A stretch of 64,000 nucleotides of DNA, taken from assembly GCF_023347295.1 (NCBI RefSeq), contig NZ_CP094469.1, positions 2,852,001 to 2,916,000 on the forward strand. The letters run 5' to 3'. The translations under genes were made by a program, and so were the position numbers. Each line of letters opens with the position of its first letter. Positions within the stretch are counted from its first letter, which is position 1. This DNA comes from Faecalibacterium sp. I3-3-33 (GTDB lineage: Bacteria > Bacillota > Clostridia > Oscillospirales > Ruminococcaceae). Shown here piece after piece: positions 30,898 to 40,460 of this stretch. The notes beneath the pieces were generated by a model that saw only the letters and a program-made list of their open reading frames with translations, ran no database searches and was not told where the DNA came from.

Positions 30898-32220
30898 ATG
30901 CACAAAAATTATCTTGCCATCGACATTGGCGCATCCAGCGGGCGGCACATTGTGGGATGGATGGAGAACGGCGTTCTCCGCACCGAGGAAGTGTACCGTT
31001 TTCCCAATAGCGTCCGGCGGGTGGACGGTCATCTGGAATGGGACATCGACAGCCTGTTCGTCCACGTGAAGCAGGGCATCCGGGAAGCCTTTGTCAAGTA
31101 CCCGGAGATTGAGAGCCTTTCCATTGATACATGGGCAGTGGACTATGTGCTGCTGAAAGACGGTCAGCCCCTCTACCCGGTCTACGCCTACCGGGACGAC
31201 CGGACACAGGCCGTGATCTCCGAAGTCCACAGCATCCTGCCCTTTGCGCAACTCTACCAGCGCACCGGCATCCAGTTCCAGCCCTTCAACAGCATTTATC
31301 AGCTGTATGCCGACAAAACAGCTGGGCGGCTGGCGCAGGCCGAGGACTTTTTGATGATCCCGGAATACCTGCTGTGGAAGCTCTGCGGCGTAAAGGCGCG
31401 GGAGTACACCAACGCCACCTCCACCGGGCTTGTGAACGCCCAGACCAAGGAGTACGACCCGGAAATTTTGCAGGCTCTGGGCTTGCCGGAGGCGATGTTC
31501 CCCAAGCTCACCGCTCCCGGCACGGTGCTGGGTCCCCTGCTACCCGACATCGCCGCCGAGGTGGGCGGGCAGACCAAGGTGGTGCTGTGCGCCACCCACG
31601 ACACCGCCAGTGCCGTGGAGGGCATTCCCATGGAACAGGGGGATGCGCCGTTCCTCTCCTCCGGCACATGGAGTTTGCTGGGGGTCAAGCTGGCAACGCC
31701 CATCACCAGCCCGGAAAGCCGCCGTGCAAACTTTACCAATGAGGGCGGCGTGGGGTACATCCGCTACCTGAAAAACATCATGGGACTGTGGATCATCCAG
31801 TGCTTGCAAAAGCAGTTGGGCATCTCCTTTGCCCAGATGGTGGAGCTGGCCAAAACCAGCACCTACACCCGCATTTTTGATGTGAACGCTGCCCGCTTCT
31901 CTGCCCCGCAGGATATGCGCGCAGAGATCAGAGCCGCCCTTGCCGAGACCGGCGATGCTCCTGCCACGGATGCCGACCTCATCAACAGCGTCTATCATTC
32001 ACTGGCGTACTGCTACGGGGAAGCATTCCGGGAGCTGGAAGCCCTCACCGGGCAGCACTGGGATAAGCTGTACATCGCAGGCGGCGGCGCCAAGAACGCC
32101 ACCCTGAACGAGCTGACCGCCCACTATACCGGGAAACAGGTGGTGGCGCTGCCCATTGAGGCCACCGCCATCGGCAATTTGAAGATTCAGATGAGCATTC
32201 CTGAAGGAGGAACTTTATGA
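30898..32220 (+). CDS. rhaB: rhamnulokinase, C-terminally short
   Basis: A 440-residue FGGY-family kinase that phosphorylates L-rhamnulose. It shows the N-terminal AIDIGASSGRH loop, SIDTWAVDYVLL, YRDDRT, GIQFQPFNSIYQL, ATHDTASAV, SSGTWSLLG, NFTNEGG and the AGGGAKN adenosine motif. E. coli and B. subtilis RhaB are about 485-489 residues; here the protein stops soon after IEATAIGNLKIQ, so about 50 C-terminal residues are missing, and the last codons form the rhaA ribosome site (GGAGG). AGGAGG precedes the start. First gene of rhaBAD. Confidence 0.92.
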   Translation: MHKNYLAIDIGASSGRHIVGWMENGVLRTEEVYRFPNSVRRVDGHLEWDIDSLFVHVKQGIREAFVKYPEIESLSIDTWAVDYVLLKDGQPLYPVYAYRDDRTQAVISEVHSILPFAQLYQRTGIQFQPFNSIYQLYADKTAGRLAQAEDFLMIPEYLLWKLCGVKAREYTNATSTGLVNAQTKEYDPEILQALGLPEAMFPKLTAPGTVLGPLLPDIAAEVGGQTKVVLCATHDTASAVEGIPMEQGDAPFLSSGTWSLLGVKLATPITSPESRRANFTNEGGVGYIRYLKNIMGLWIIQCLQKQLGISFAQMVELAKTSTYTRIFDVNAARFSAPQDMRAEIRAALAETGDAPATDADLINSVYHSLAYCYGEAFRELEALTGQHWDKLYIAGGGAKNATLNELTAHYTGKQVVALPIEATAIGNLKIQMSIPEGGTL

Positions 32221-33476
32221 GCTACGCAGAAGCAAAAGCCCGCTACGCCGCCATTGGTGTGGACACCGATGCCGCTATTGCCCGGTTAAAGACCGTGCCC
32301 ATCTCCCTGCACTGCTGGCAGGGAGATGACGTCCGTGGCTTTGATACCGACCCCACCAAGCCCCTGACCGGCGGCATCCAGACCACCGGCAACTACCCCG
32401 GCCGTGCCCGCACCCCGGAGGAGCTGATGGCCGACATGGACAAGGTGCTGTCCCTCTGCCCCGGCACCAAAAAGATCAACCTCCATGCCTCCTACGCCAT
32501 TTTTGACGAGGAGAACCCGTGGGTAGACCGGGACAAACTGGAGCCCAAGCACTTCAAAAAATGGGTGGATTTCTGCAAGGCAAGAGGGCTGGGCGCAGAC
32601 TTCAACCCCACCTTTTTCTCCCACCCCAAGTGCGATCCTCTGACCCTTGCCAGCCCCAACGAGGAGACTCGGAAATTCTGGGTAGAACATGGCAAGGCCT
32701 GCATCCGCATCAGCCAGTATCTGGCGGAGGAACTGGGGCAGCCCTGCACCATGAACATCTGGACAGGCGACGGCTTCAAGGACGTACCGGCGGACCGCAA
32801 AGGTCCCCGGGACCGCTATAAGGCAAGCATCGACGAGATCCTGAGCGAACCTTACGACTTCAAGCTGGTAAAGCCCTGCATCGAGAGCAAGGTGTTCGGC
32901 ATCGGTGTGGAGGCCTACACCGTGGGCAGCGCTGAGTTTGCCCTGAGCTATGCCGCCTTCAACCGGGAAAAGTGCATTCCCCTGATGGATAACGGTCACT
33001 ACCACCCCACCGAGGTGGTCAGCGATAAGATCCCTGCCCTGCTTGCCTTCTTCCCGGAGATCGCGCTCCACATTACCCGCCCCATCCGCTGGGACTCCGA
33101 CCATGTGGTGCTGTTCGACGATGAAACGAAGGAGATCTGCAAGGAGATCGTCCGCTGCGGCGGTCTGGATGGTCGGGTGAACATTGCACTGGATTACTTT
33201 GATGCTTCCATCAACCGCATTTCCGCATGGACGGTGGGCTTCCGCAACGTGGAAAAGGCACTGCTGTCTGCCCTGTGTACCCCCCACACGGCGCTGAAAG
33301 AGCTGCAGGACACCAACCAGTTCACCGAGCTAATGGTGCGGCAGGAGGAGCTGAAGACCCTGCCCTTTGGCGAGGTCTGGGACGAATACTGCCGCCGGAA
33401 CAGTGTGCCGGTGGATGGTGCATGGTTTGAGGAAGTCAAAAAGTACGAGCAGAACGTGCTGAGCAAGCGCATTTGA
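32217..33476 (+). CDS. rhaA: L-rhamnose isomerase
   Basis: A 419-residue metal-dependent TIM-barrel isomerase converting L-rhamnose to L-rhamnulose. Family motifs: SLHCWQGDDVRGFD, GGIQTTGNYPGRARTPEEL, GADFNPTFFSHPK, MNIWTGDGFKD, and DNGHYHPTEVV with metal ligands. Length matches the family. Its ATG overlaps the rhaB stop by four bases, and rhaD follows after 19 bp. Confidence 0.96.
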   Translation: MSYAEAKARYAAIGVDTDAAIARLKTVPISLHCWQGDDVRGFDTDPTKPLTGGIQTTGNYPGRARTPEELMADMDKVLSLCPGTKKINLHASYAIFDEENPWVDRDKLEPKHFKKWVDFCKARGLGADFNPTFFSHPKCDPLTLASPNEETRKFWVEHGKACIRISQYLAEELGQPCTMNIWTGDGFKDVPADRKGPRDRYKASIDEILSEPYDFKLVKPCIESKVFGIGVEAYTVGSAEFALSYAAFNREKCIPLMDNGHYHPTEVVSDKIPALLAFFPEIALHITRPIRWDSDHVVLFDDETKEICKEIVRCGGLDGRVNIALDYFDASINRISAWTVGFRNVEKALLSALCTPHTALKELQDTNQFTELMVRQEELKTLPFGEVWDEYCRRNSVPVDGAWFEEVKKYEQNVLSKRI

Positions 33477-33495
33477 AGGAAAGAGGTTTTTGAAG

Positions 33496-34323
33496 ATGGG
33501 TATTCTGGATATTGAGATTGTAAAAGGCTTTATGCGGATGTGCAACGATGGCTGGCTGCAGGGCTGGCACGAGCGCAACGGCGGCAACCTGACCTACCGC
33601 ATGAAGGAAGAAGAAGTGGCGCAGTGCCGCCCCTTCTTTGATGAGCAGCCACGGGAGTGGGTGAACATGGGGGTGCAGGCGGACAATCTGGCGGGCGAGT
33701 ATTTCATTACCACCGGCTCCGGCAAGTTTTTCCGCAACGTGGAGCCGGACCCTGTTCACAGCATCGGCATCGTGGAGATCAACGACAAGGGCGACAGCTG
33801 GCGCATCGTCTGGGGCTTGGAGGGCGGCGCAAAGCCCACATCCGAGTTCCCCAGCCACTTTATGAACCACAGCGTCCGCAAAGCCGCCACCAATGGCGCA
33901 AACCGCGTCATCTACCACTGCCACGCCACCAACGTCATTGCCCTGACCTACATCCTGCCCCTGACCGACCGGGACTTCACCCGTGCCCTGTGGCAGAGCG
34001 CCACCGAGTGCCCGGTGGTGTTCCCGGAGGGTGTGGGCGTCTGCCCCTGGATGGTGCCCGGCGGGGCGGACATTGCCATGGCCACCAGTGAGCTGATGAA
34101 GCACTATCAGGCAGCCATCTGGGCACAGCACGGTCTGTTTGCTTCCGGCCCGGACTTTGACATCACCTTCGGTCTGGCCCACACCATCGAAAAGAGTGCC
34201 GAAATTTACGTCAAGGTGCTCTCCATGGGCGGCGGCATCATCCGGCAGACCATCACCGACGATGACCTGCGCGCCATTGCCCGCGACTTTGGCGTGACCC
34301 TGAACGAGAAGTTCCTTAACTGA
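33496..34323 (+). CDS. rhaD: rhamnulose-1-phosphate aldolase
   Basis: A 275-residue class II zinc aldolase that splits L-rhamnulose 1-phosphate into dihydroxyacetone phosphate and L-lactaldehyde. It has GWHERNGGNLTYR, TGSGKFFRN, zinc-binding His residues in YHCHATN and WAQHGLFASG, and PEGVGVCPW. ATG 33496 follows AAAGAGG. With rhaB and rhaA it completes rhamnose breakdown; no lactaldehyde reductase gene is adjacent. A terminator follows at 34358. Confidence 0.95.
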   Translation: MGILDIEIVKGFMRMCNDGWLQGWHERNGGNLTYRMKEEEVAQCRPFFDEQPREWVNMGVQADNLAGEYFITTGSGKFFRNVEPDPVHSIGIVEINDKGDSWRIVWGLEGGAKPTSEFPSHFMNHSVRKAATNGANRVIYHCHATNVIALTYILPLTDRDFTRALWQSATECPVVFPEGVGVCPWMVPGGADIAMATSELMKHYQAAIWAQHGLFASGPDFDITFGLAHTIEKSAEIYVKVLSMGGGIIRQTITDDDLRAIARDFGVTLNEKFLN

Positions 34324-34357
34324 GCTATTTTCCCCCCATTTTTCTTCATCCTAGCAA

Positions 34358-34406
34358 AACAGGCATCCTGTCCGATACCGCCAAATGGTATCGCAGGATG
34401 CCTGTT
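34358..34406. terminator. two-way terminator between rhaD and the next AraC gene
   Basis: AACAGGCATCCTG pairs with CAGGATGCCTGTT, and inside it CGATACC pairs with GGTATCG, a 20-bp stem with only a small internal bulge. Confidence 0.85.
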
Positions 34407-34411
34407 CTGCT

Positions 34412-35611
34412 TTATGTTTCCCGGAACTCCATAGGTGTTTTTCCGGTGACCTTTTGAAAGACTGCGCTGAAATAATTGCGGGTGGCAAAGCCAAGCTGCT
34501 CGGAAATTTCCCGGACGCTGAGCGTTGTGCTTTTCAGCAGAACCTTCGCGCGTTCGACCTTTGCAAACTTCACATAGTTCGTGACGCTCAGACCCGTTTC
34601 TTCCTTGAATTTATGGGTGAGGTAGTATTCCGTGTAGCCCACCAGAGCGGCAAGATCTTCCGCCACGATCTTTTTGTCCAGATTCATCTCGATATAATCC
34701 ACACATTTCTGGATCTGCATACTGAGGTTGGGGTTCGTCCGGTGTTTGTGGACACGCCGAATGAAATCATCGTACATCATCATTGCAAGCGGGCTCAGTT
34801 CATCCAACGATTTTGCCGCTTCTGCCGTCTGAATGTAGCTGTCCCCCAGCGAGTACGCCTCCTCCGGGGAAAGACCGCCCTCAATGGCGGCACGGCACAC
34901 CAGCGAGGTGAACACGATGATGGAAGTCTTACTCTGGCGCAGAACATCGCTGCTCTGCACCGGCACGCCTGCGCTTATGCTCATACTGTTGGAAAGTGCC
35001 TGCTTGTAATTCAGGTCTCCGGTGCGGACCATTTGCAGCATTCCCTGCTCCGCCATCCAGATCTTATGGCGGTCATGGGGAATGGCATCGCTTTTCAGCC
35101 GTTCGTCCTGTGCTGCACTGCTGTTCACACTGCTCAGCTCCAGCCGCTGCCCGGTCAGGCAGTAGTGCATCATCAGCAGATAGCGGTTCATAATGGTGTT
35201 TTGCAGGGTAGGAACTTTTTCAAGGGCTTTGTAAAGCTGGATCGTCCATGCCACACTGATCTCCAGCTTGCTGTAATATTTCAGCCCTTCCTCGATCCCG
35301 CGCATTGTCACATCCTGATAGAACACCGGCCCGATGACCCAGACACGCTTCAGTTCTCCCTCTTCCTTTTCAAAGGCTGCGCCCCACAAAAGACCCAATG
35401 CCGTCCCCAAGGTAACAGGTACATCGTCCCGATCCCCATGCTCCAGCATCCGCTGTTTGCAGCCGAACAGTTCAAATGCACTGGCAAGAAATGCCTCGTC
35501 CGGGCAGTTGCTCCGCAAGAGCTTCCCCTGTGCATCATAGCACCATGTATATACATTTCCGCCGCACTGGACAAGCTCGGAAAACAGCATCATATTCTGG
35601 AGAACATCCAT
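34412..35611 (-). CDS. AraC-family regulator with large N-terminal domain
   Basis: A 399-residue protein. The C-terminal 100 residues are a double helix-turn-helix (AALVGYTEYYLTHKFKEETGLSV and VREISEQLGFATRNYFSAVFQKVTGKTP). The first 290 residues are a soluble domain (FSELVQCGGNVYTWCYDAQG, VWVIGPVFYQDV) of a type found in Firmicute AraC proteins, with no assigned ligand. No transmembrane segment. It lies 36 bp behind a MATE gene on the same strand. GGAGGGA precedes the ATG at 35611. Confidence 0.85.
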   Translation of the reverse strand: MDVLQNMMLFSELVQCGGNVYTWCYDAQGKLLRSNCPDEAFLASAFELFGCKQRMLEHGDRDDVPVTLGTALGLLWGAAFEKEEGELKRVWVIGPVFYQDVTMRGIEEGLKYYSKLEISVAWTIQLYKALEKVPTLQNTIMNRYLLMMHYCLTGQRLELSSVNSSAAQDERLKSDAIPHDRHKIWMAEQGMLQMVRTGDLNYKQALSNSMSISAGVPVQSSDVLRQSKTSIIVFTSLVCRAAIEGGLSPEEAYSLGDSYIQTAEAAKSLDELSPLAMMMYDDFIRRVHKHRTNPNLSMQIQKCVDYIEMNLDKKIVAEDLAALVGYTEYYLTHKFKEETGLSVTNYVKFAKVERAKVLLKSTTLSVREISEQLGFATRNYFSAVFQKVTGKTPMEFRET

Positions 35612-35647
35612 GCCTAATCCCTCCGGCTCATTGATGGAAACAGTATA

Positions 35648-36994
35648 TCATACTTCTGCCGTTTTTTCTACCGATGCCCGGAGCCAGTGCAGCAGGATGC
35701 CTGCGGAGATGACCGCAGCGCCCACGTCTGCCATCAGGTGCGCCGCCGCAATGCCCTGCACCCCGCAAAGCGCATTCATCAGGTACAGCAGCGGGATCAG
35801 CAGCAGCCCCTGCCGCAAAAGAGAGAGCACCACCGCACCACTTGCCCTGCCCACGGATTGCAGCAGGCTGGTTGCCAGATAGGTCAGACCGATCACCGGG
35901 CTGCCCAGCACCAGATAGATCACCAGCTGCGTCCCCAGACGGAATGCCCCTTCTTCCTTGATGAACATCCCGATCAGGGCATTGCGTCCGGCAAAGCTGG
36001 CCGCCCCGGCAAGAACACCAAAAACAACGGTCAGCAGGATCAGATCTTTCAAAAGCTGCTTCAGGCGCTTCGTGTCGCCTGCGCCGTAGCTGTACGCCAG
36101 AAGCGGCTGGCACCCCATGCAGATCGCCATGGCGATCATACTGATGATCATGGTCGTCTTGCCCGCTGCCGCCATGGCTGCGACCGCCGCCGTGCCGTGG
36201 GTCACCAGCAGCCGGTTGCTGAAGGAGGAGGCAAACCCTGCCAGCAGGCTGCTGATCCCGTTGGGCAGACCAATGGCCAGCATCTCCCCCAGCATCTGCG
36301 GTTTTTTCAGGGCAGGACGGAGATCAATGGTCAGCACCGTGCCGTGTTTGACGATGTAGCGCAGATAGCAGCCCGTTGCCACAAGATTGCCCAGCACACT
36401 GGCAGCAGCCGCACCGCTGACGCCGAAGTTCAGCACCAGAATGAACAGCGGGTCAAAAATGCAGTTGACCAGCGTGCCCAGAAGATTGCCGATCAAGCCT
36501 TCTTTTACTGCGCCCTCTGCACGCACCAGCATCGCCATGCTGTTGGACAGGATAAAAAGCGGCGCACCCAGTGCAAGGACCTGAAGATACCGCTCTGCAT
36601 AGGGAAAAAATTCTGCATTTGAGCCCAACACCCCCAGAAGTGGCACTCTACCCACCAGCAGACCTATGCTGACCAGAACGCCCAGAAAAAAGCAGCTCCA
36701 GAAGCAGAGCGAGGAGCAAGTCTTGCCCTGCTCGATCTCGCCGGCGCCAAAGCAGCGTGCAATGATGGCGCTGCTGCCTGCGCCAAGCATGGTCGCTACT
36801 GCCGAAAGGATCGAAAACACCGGCCCCACAACGGAGACCGCCGCCACCTGTGCGGTATCGCCCAGACAGCCCACAAAAAACATATCCGCCATGTTGTACA
36901 GCACCATGACAAGGATAATGATAATGGAGGGCACCGCCATGGAAATGATGGATTTCCAGACAGAGCCGGTACGGAAAAGTGCTTCGTTTTTCAT
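35648..36994 (-). CDS. MATE-family efflux transporter
   Basis: A 448-residue, 12-helix exporter: MAVPSIIIILVMVLYNMADMFFVG, GAGSSAIIARCFGAGE in the first half, and AIGLPNGISSLLAGFASS, MGCQPLLAYSYGAGD in the second. It differs clearly from the MATE protein at 23467. GGGAGGAG precedes the ATG. The AraC gene follows, and they may share a transcript. Substrate unknown. Confidence 0.9.
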   Translation of the reverse strand: MKNEALFRTGSVWKSIISMAVPSIIIILVMVLYNMADMFFVGCLGDTAQVAAVSVVGPVFSILSAVATMLGAGSSAIIARCFGAGEIEQGKTCSSLCFWSCFFLGVLVSIGLLVGRVPLLGVLGSNAEFFPYAERYLQVLALGAPLFILSNSMAMLVRAEGAVKEGLIGNLLGTLVNCIFDPLFILVLNFGVSGAAAASVLGNLVATGCYLRYIVKHGTVLTIDLRPALKKPQMLGEMLAIGLPNGISSLLAGFASSFSNRLLVTHGTAAVAAMAAAGKTTMIISMIAMAICMGCQPLLAYSYGAGDTKRLKQLLKDLILLTVVFGVLAGAASFAGRNALIGMFIKEEGAFRLGTQLVIYLVLGSPVIGLTYLATSLLQSVGRASGAVVLSLLRQGLLLIPLLYLMNALCGVQGIAAAHLMADVGAAVISAGILLHWLRASVEKTAEV

Positions 36995-37069
36995 GGTCTC
37001 CTCCCAAAAATCAACCGCACGCAGGCAAAACGAAAGCCCCTGTCAAGGGAGCTTTCCGAGCTGCTTCGG

Positions 37070-38077
37070 TCACAGGTTGTCCAGCGCATCCAGCAGTGCT
37101 TTCAGCACCGTTTCCGGCAGCCCCAGCATAGGGCCGATCTTGCCAAATGTCATGCCGTAGGCAGCTTTTGCCTGCTGGTTATCGGCAAAACCGGGCAGGT
37201 ACTGCTCCACGATGGCTTTTGCGGCCTCGTTTTCCATCAGCGCTGCAATCGTGCTCTGGCTGTTCAGCTTGCCGCCGGTCAAAATTTCCGGGTGCTTCCA
37301 GCTGCTGATGCTCTGGTGTCCGGCAGACAGTGCGCCGTCCACCGGGATGGCTGCACCGGTGATGTACCGTGCCAGACCGCTGGCAAGGAAAAGTGCCAAT
37401 GCAGCGCACTCCTCCGGGTCGCCCATCCGCTTTGCCGGGCAGTCGGCTGCAAAGAAGTCCATGGCCGCAGCCGGTGCATCCCCGAAAATGCTGGTTCTGG
37501 TGTAGCCAGGACAGATAGCGTTGACGGTAATGCCGTATTCTGCGTAATCCAGTGCCGCTGCGCGGGTCATGCCGACCACGCCGAACTTGGTGGCACTGTA
37601 CAGCGCCTGTCCACGCTGGGGCACAAGACCCGCCACCGATGCCACATTGATGAGGAATCCGCCTTCGCTGTGGCTCTTGAGGATGGCCTTGGCGCCGTAC
37701 TTCATCCCGGCAAAGACGCCCTCGCTGTTCAGGGAGAAGATCTTCTCGTAATCCTCTACCTCATACTCATGCAACGGTGTGCCGCCCATGCCGATGCCTG
37801 CGTTGCTGACAACGCCATCCAGCTTGCCGTAGTGCGTCACCGTCTTATCCACCAGTTCTTTGATGGCAGAAGCCTTGCTGCAATCGGTCTGGATAAAGAT
37901 GGCATCGCCGCCCTTGGCGCAGATGCCATCTGCCACAGCCCGCCCCTGTTCTGCACTGCGGGCTGCACAGACCACCTTCATGCCGTTTTCGCCAAAGCAC
38001 TCGGCAATGGCCCGGCCGATGCCACGGCTTGCGCCGGTGACGATGGCCACTTTACCTTTGACACTGTTAAAATCCAT
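37070..38077 (-). CDS. SDR-family oxidoreductase with helical C-terminal extension
   Basis: A 335-residue protein. Residues 1-255 are a classical short-chain dehydrogenase: TGASRGIG (14-21), SNAG (91-94), catalytic Ser147, Tyr160 and Lys164 (YSATK), and the PGYTRT loop, so it should reduce or oxidise an alcohol/ketone with NAD(P). After the usual end (VDGALSAGHQS) there is an extra domain of about 70 residues, predicted helical, that resembles the tail of the GH2 enzyme in this island. ATG 38077 follows GAGAGGAT. Divergent from a TetR gene. Substrate unknown. Confidence 0.87.
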   Translation of the reverse strand: MDFNSVKGKVAIVTGASRGIGRAIAECFGENGMKVVCAARSAEQGRAVADGICAKGGDAIFIQTDCSKASAIKELVDKTVTHYGKLDGVVSNAGIGMGGTPLHEYEVEDYEKIFSLNSEGVFAGMKYGAKAILKSHSEGGFLINVASVAGLVPQRGQALYSATKFGVVGMTRAAALDYAEYGITVNAICPGYTRTSIFGDAPAAAMDFFAADCPAKRMGDPEECAALALFLASGLARYITGAAIPVDGALSAGHQSISSWKHPEILTGGKLNSQSTIAALMENEAAKAIVEQYLPGFADNQQAKAAYGMTFGKIGPMLGLPETVLKALLDALDNL

Positions 38078-38270
38078 CCTATATCCTCTCCTTTTTCTCA
38101 GATCATATCGTTCTGCTTCAGCCATTCCACTTCATCGTGGATGGTTTCCCGATGATTTATCGTATTTACGAATCAGATTTGCAACCATCAGTTGCTTATC
38201 CATCCCTGTGGTGCTATAATAACACTGTGGCGCAGGAGCTGCAATCAGCAGTTTCCGGCGTGTCCGGTGT

Positions 38271-38304
38271 TTAAGCAACGAATCACATTCAAAGCGTTGG
38301 TTAA
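38271..38304. promoter_or_regulatory. candidate operator between SDR and TetR genes
   Basis: TTAAGCAACG (38271-38280) and CGTTGGTTAA (38295-38304) form an inverted repeat with one mismatch and a 14-bp spacer, 36 bp before the TetR start. A smaller GCAAC-N5-GTTGC lies at 38181-38195. TetR self-control is the likely use. Confidence 0.45.
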
Positions 38305-38339
38305 GCACCCTTTATGAAATCAATTGATGGAGGAATTGT

Positions 38340-38876
38340 ATGGATATCCGGGTCAAAAAAACGAAGCGTGCCATTCAGAAAGCGTTTGTTGCCCTGCTGC
38401 GGGAGAAGCCGATCGAAAAGATCACGGTCAAAGAAATTGCCGAACGGGCCGAGATCAACAAAACGACCTTTTATTCCCACTATGAAACGCTGGATGCCCT
38501 CACCGCCGAAATGGAGCGGCAAACGGTCCAGCTCGTCTGCGACAATATGGGCGGCGCACAGCAGCTGCTGGATACGCCGGAGGCTTTTGTGCGGGAGATG
38601 TTTGCTAATCTCCAGCAGGCGACCGATTATCTCGGTGTGGTTCCGGCATCCGCGATGAACCGCTTTACACAGCATCTGCGTGATGCGATACTGGAACAAA
38701 TCAAACTCGCAAACATGGAACCATCCCAATATGAAAATGTCGGTGCGATCCTGATTTTTGTAATGAACGGTCTTTCCGGGCTTCTGAACACCGACGCAAA
38801 ACTGGCACAAAAACAAATTGATGTGATCGCCGCCGTGGTTGCGAATGGTGTCCACGGTCTGCATCTTTCCCACTGA
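38340..38876 (+). CDS. TetR/AcrR-family regulator
   Basis: A 178-residue repressor of the Firmicute group with a short N terminus: KKTKRAIQKAFVALLREKPIEKITVKEIA followed by the recognition helix EINKTTFYSHYETLD. The C-terminal helical domain (about 70-178) is of the TetR_C type with NGLSGLLNTD. It is divergent from the SDR gene, its most likely target. GGAGG precedes the ATG. Confidence 0.87.
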   Translation: MDIRVKKTKRAIQKAFVALLREKPIEKITVKEIAERAEINKTTFYSHYETLDALTAEMERQTVQLVCDNMGGAQQLLDTPEAFVREMFANLQQATDYLGVVPASAMNRFTQHLRDAILEQIKLANMEPSQYENVGAILIFVMNGLSGLLNTDAKLAQKQIDVIAAVVANGVHGLHLSH

Positions 38877-38880
38877 GCCA

Positions 38881-38920
38881 AAACAGGCTGCAAGAAGCAT
38901 CTTCCGCAGCCTGTTTTTTG
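38881..38920. terminator. two-way terminator between TetR and GH1 genes
   Basis: AAAACAGGCTGC and GCAGCCTGTTTT with T-run TTTTTT on the plus side; the complement serves the GH1 gene on the minus strand. Confidence 0.88.
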
Positions 38921-38930
38921 CTATTGCAGC

Positions 38931-40232
38931 TTATCTTTCTGCGTAACTACCCAGCACCCCAAGGCTGGGCTTTGCGGTCCGCTCCATCGTTTCGCGGTTC
39001 ACGGCGATCAGTCCAAACTGCATGGCATAGCCCTTCTGCCACTCAAAGTTATCCATCAGGCTCCAATGGAAGTAGCCCTTCACCGGGATGCCGTCGGCGA
39101 TGCAGTGCTGCACGCCATCCAGCGCCTGCCGGATAAACGCCACACGGCGGGTATCATCGGCGGTGGCAATGCCGTTTTCGGTCACGATCAGGTCACCCTT
39201 GAATTCCTCTGCCACCTTGCGAATGACGTGTTCCAGTGCCTGCGGATAGACCTCGTAGTCCATCTGGGTCAGTTCTGCGCCCTCCGGTGCCGGCAGCTGC
39301 CCCTGCGGGCCGTAAAGGGTGCGGGTATAGTTCTGCACACCCAGAAAATCATCGTCTTTGATATAAGGCAGATAATGGGTGAACTCCTCCTGCCATGCGG
39401 CCTCGGCAAAGGCTTCGCCGCCGGGCTGTGCCTGCAAGTCGTGCAGCGAGAGGGTCAGGCCCACCTTGACCTGCGGGCAGAGGGCTTTGATGGCATCCCG
39501 TGCGGCTGCATGGGCACGCATCACCAGCAGATCACCTTCCGGGGTGCGCTCGCTGACAAAGATCCGCGGCTGGGGTGTGCCGAACACCTGTGCATTCTCC
39601 ATGGCGGCATACTTCATGTTTTCCATCATCTTCTGGAAGTTCATGCCCACCTGCACCGTACCCTCGGCAGACTTTCCGGCCGATGCGGCATTTTGGGCAG
39701 CCTGTTCTGCCATCAGACGGAACCGCTTGGAGATCGCGGCCAGCTGCAAGCCCATATTGGCCTCGTTGATGGTGCAGACATAGCGCAGCTCGCTGCCCAG
39801 CTGTTCCATCACATAGGTCACATAACGTTTAAAATCCTCTACGGTGCTTTCGGTTTCCCAGCCGCCCTTGCAGATAAGCCATTTCGGGCTGGTGAAGTGC
39901 AGCAGCGTCACGATGGGTTCTACGCCATGCGCTTTGCAGCAGGCGATCACCTTGCGGTAATGCTCGATAGCTTCCGGATCGAACTTTCCTTCCTCCGGCT
40001 CTACCCGTGCCCACTCGATAGAAAAGCGGTAGGCATTCAGCCCGGCATCAGCCAAGAGCTTGATATCTTCTTCGTACCGTTGATAATGGTCACAGGCAAT
40101 GCCGCTGGGCTCCGTAAAGCTGGAATGGGGCAGCTGTTCCTGTGCCCAGTAGTCACTATTCGTATTGTTGCCTTCTACCTGATGGGCTGCTGTTGCAGCA
40201 CCGATGAAAAAGCCTTTTTCAAATTTCTGCAT
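38931..40232 (-). CDS. family GH1 beta-glycosidase
   Basis: A 433-residue retaining beta-glucosidase/6-phospho-beta-glycosidase type enzyme. It begins FFIGAATAAHQVEG, has the acid/base Glu157 in TINEAN (usually TFNEP) and the nucleophile Glu352 in IVTENGIA. There is no signal peptide, so it acts in the cytoplasm. The typical Ser/Lys/Tyr phosphate pocket of 6-phospho-glycosidases near the C terminus is not evident, and the neighbouring transporter is a symporter rather than a PTS, so unphosphorylated substrates are more likely. Divergent from the GPH transporter gene. GAAGGGAG precedes the ATG. Confidence 0.9.
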   Translation of the reverse strand: MQKFEKGFFIGAATAAHQVEGNNTNSDYWAQEQLPHSSFTEPSGIACDHYQRYEEDIKLLADAGLNAYRFSIEWARVEPEEGKFDPEAIEHYRKVIACCKAHGVEPIVTLLHFTSPKWLICKGGWETESTVEDFKRYVTYVMEQLGSELRYVCTINEANMGLQLAAISKRFRLMAEQAAQNAASAGKSAEGTVQVGMNFQKMMENMKYAAMENAQVFGTPQPRIFVSERTPEGDLLVMRAHAAARDAIKALCPQVKVGLTLSLHDLQAQPGGEAFAEAAWQEEFTHYLPYIKDDDFLGVQNYTRTLYGPQGQLPAPEGAELTQMDYEVYPQALEHVIRKVAEEFKGDLIVTENGIATADDTRRVAFIRQALDGVQHCIADGIPVKGYFHWSLMDNFEWQKGYAMQFGLIAVNRETMERTAKPSLGVLGSYAER

Positions 40233-40460
40233 GATGGTTCTCCCTTCCTGCGTGTTGCTTGTTGAGGCTATTGTAGCAGACCTGTTTTGCCCCTATGGGA
40301 CAATAAATCGTGAAGGCGGGCGCAAATTCACGCACCACAAATTATTGCACGAATTTTTATCCTTAACTATCGTTTTTCATCCGGCAGTGGCTGTTGCATT
40401 CTGTTATTCTGGTGTCAGAAAAAGCGGAACTCAGTTCACACAAAAAGGAGGAAAATCATT

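Noticed and set aside
34412..35611. Sensor kinase-type function for the long N-terminal part of this AraC protein
   Set aside because: No transmembrane segment or kinase motif; it is a soluble regulatory domain fused to helix-turn-helix.
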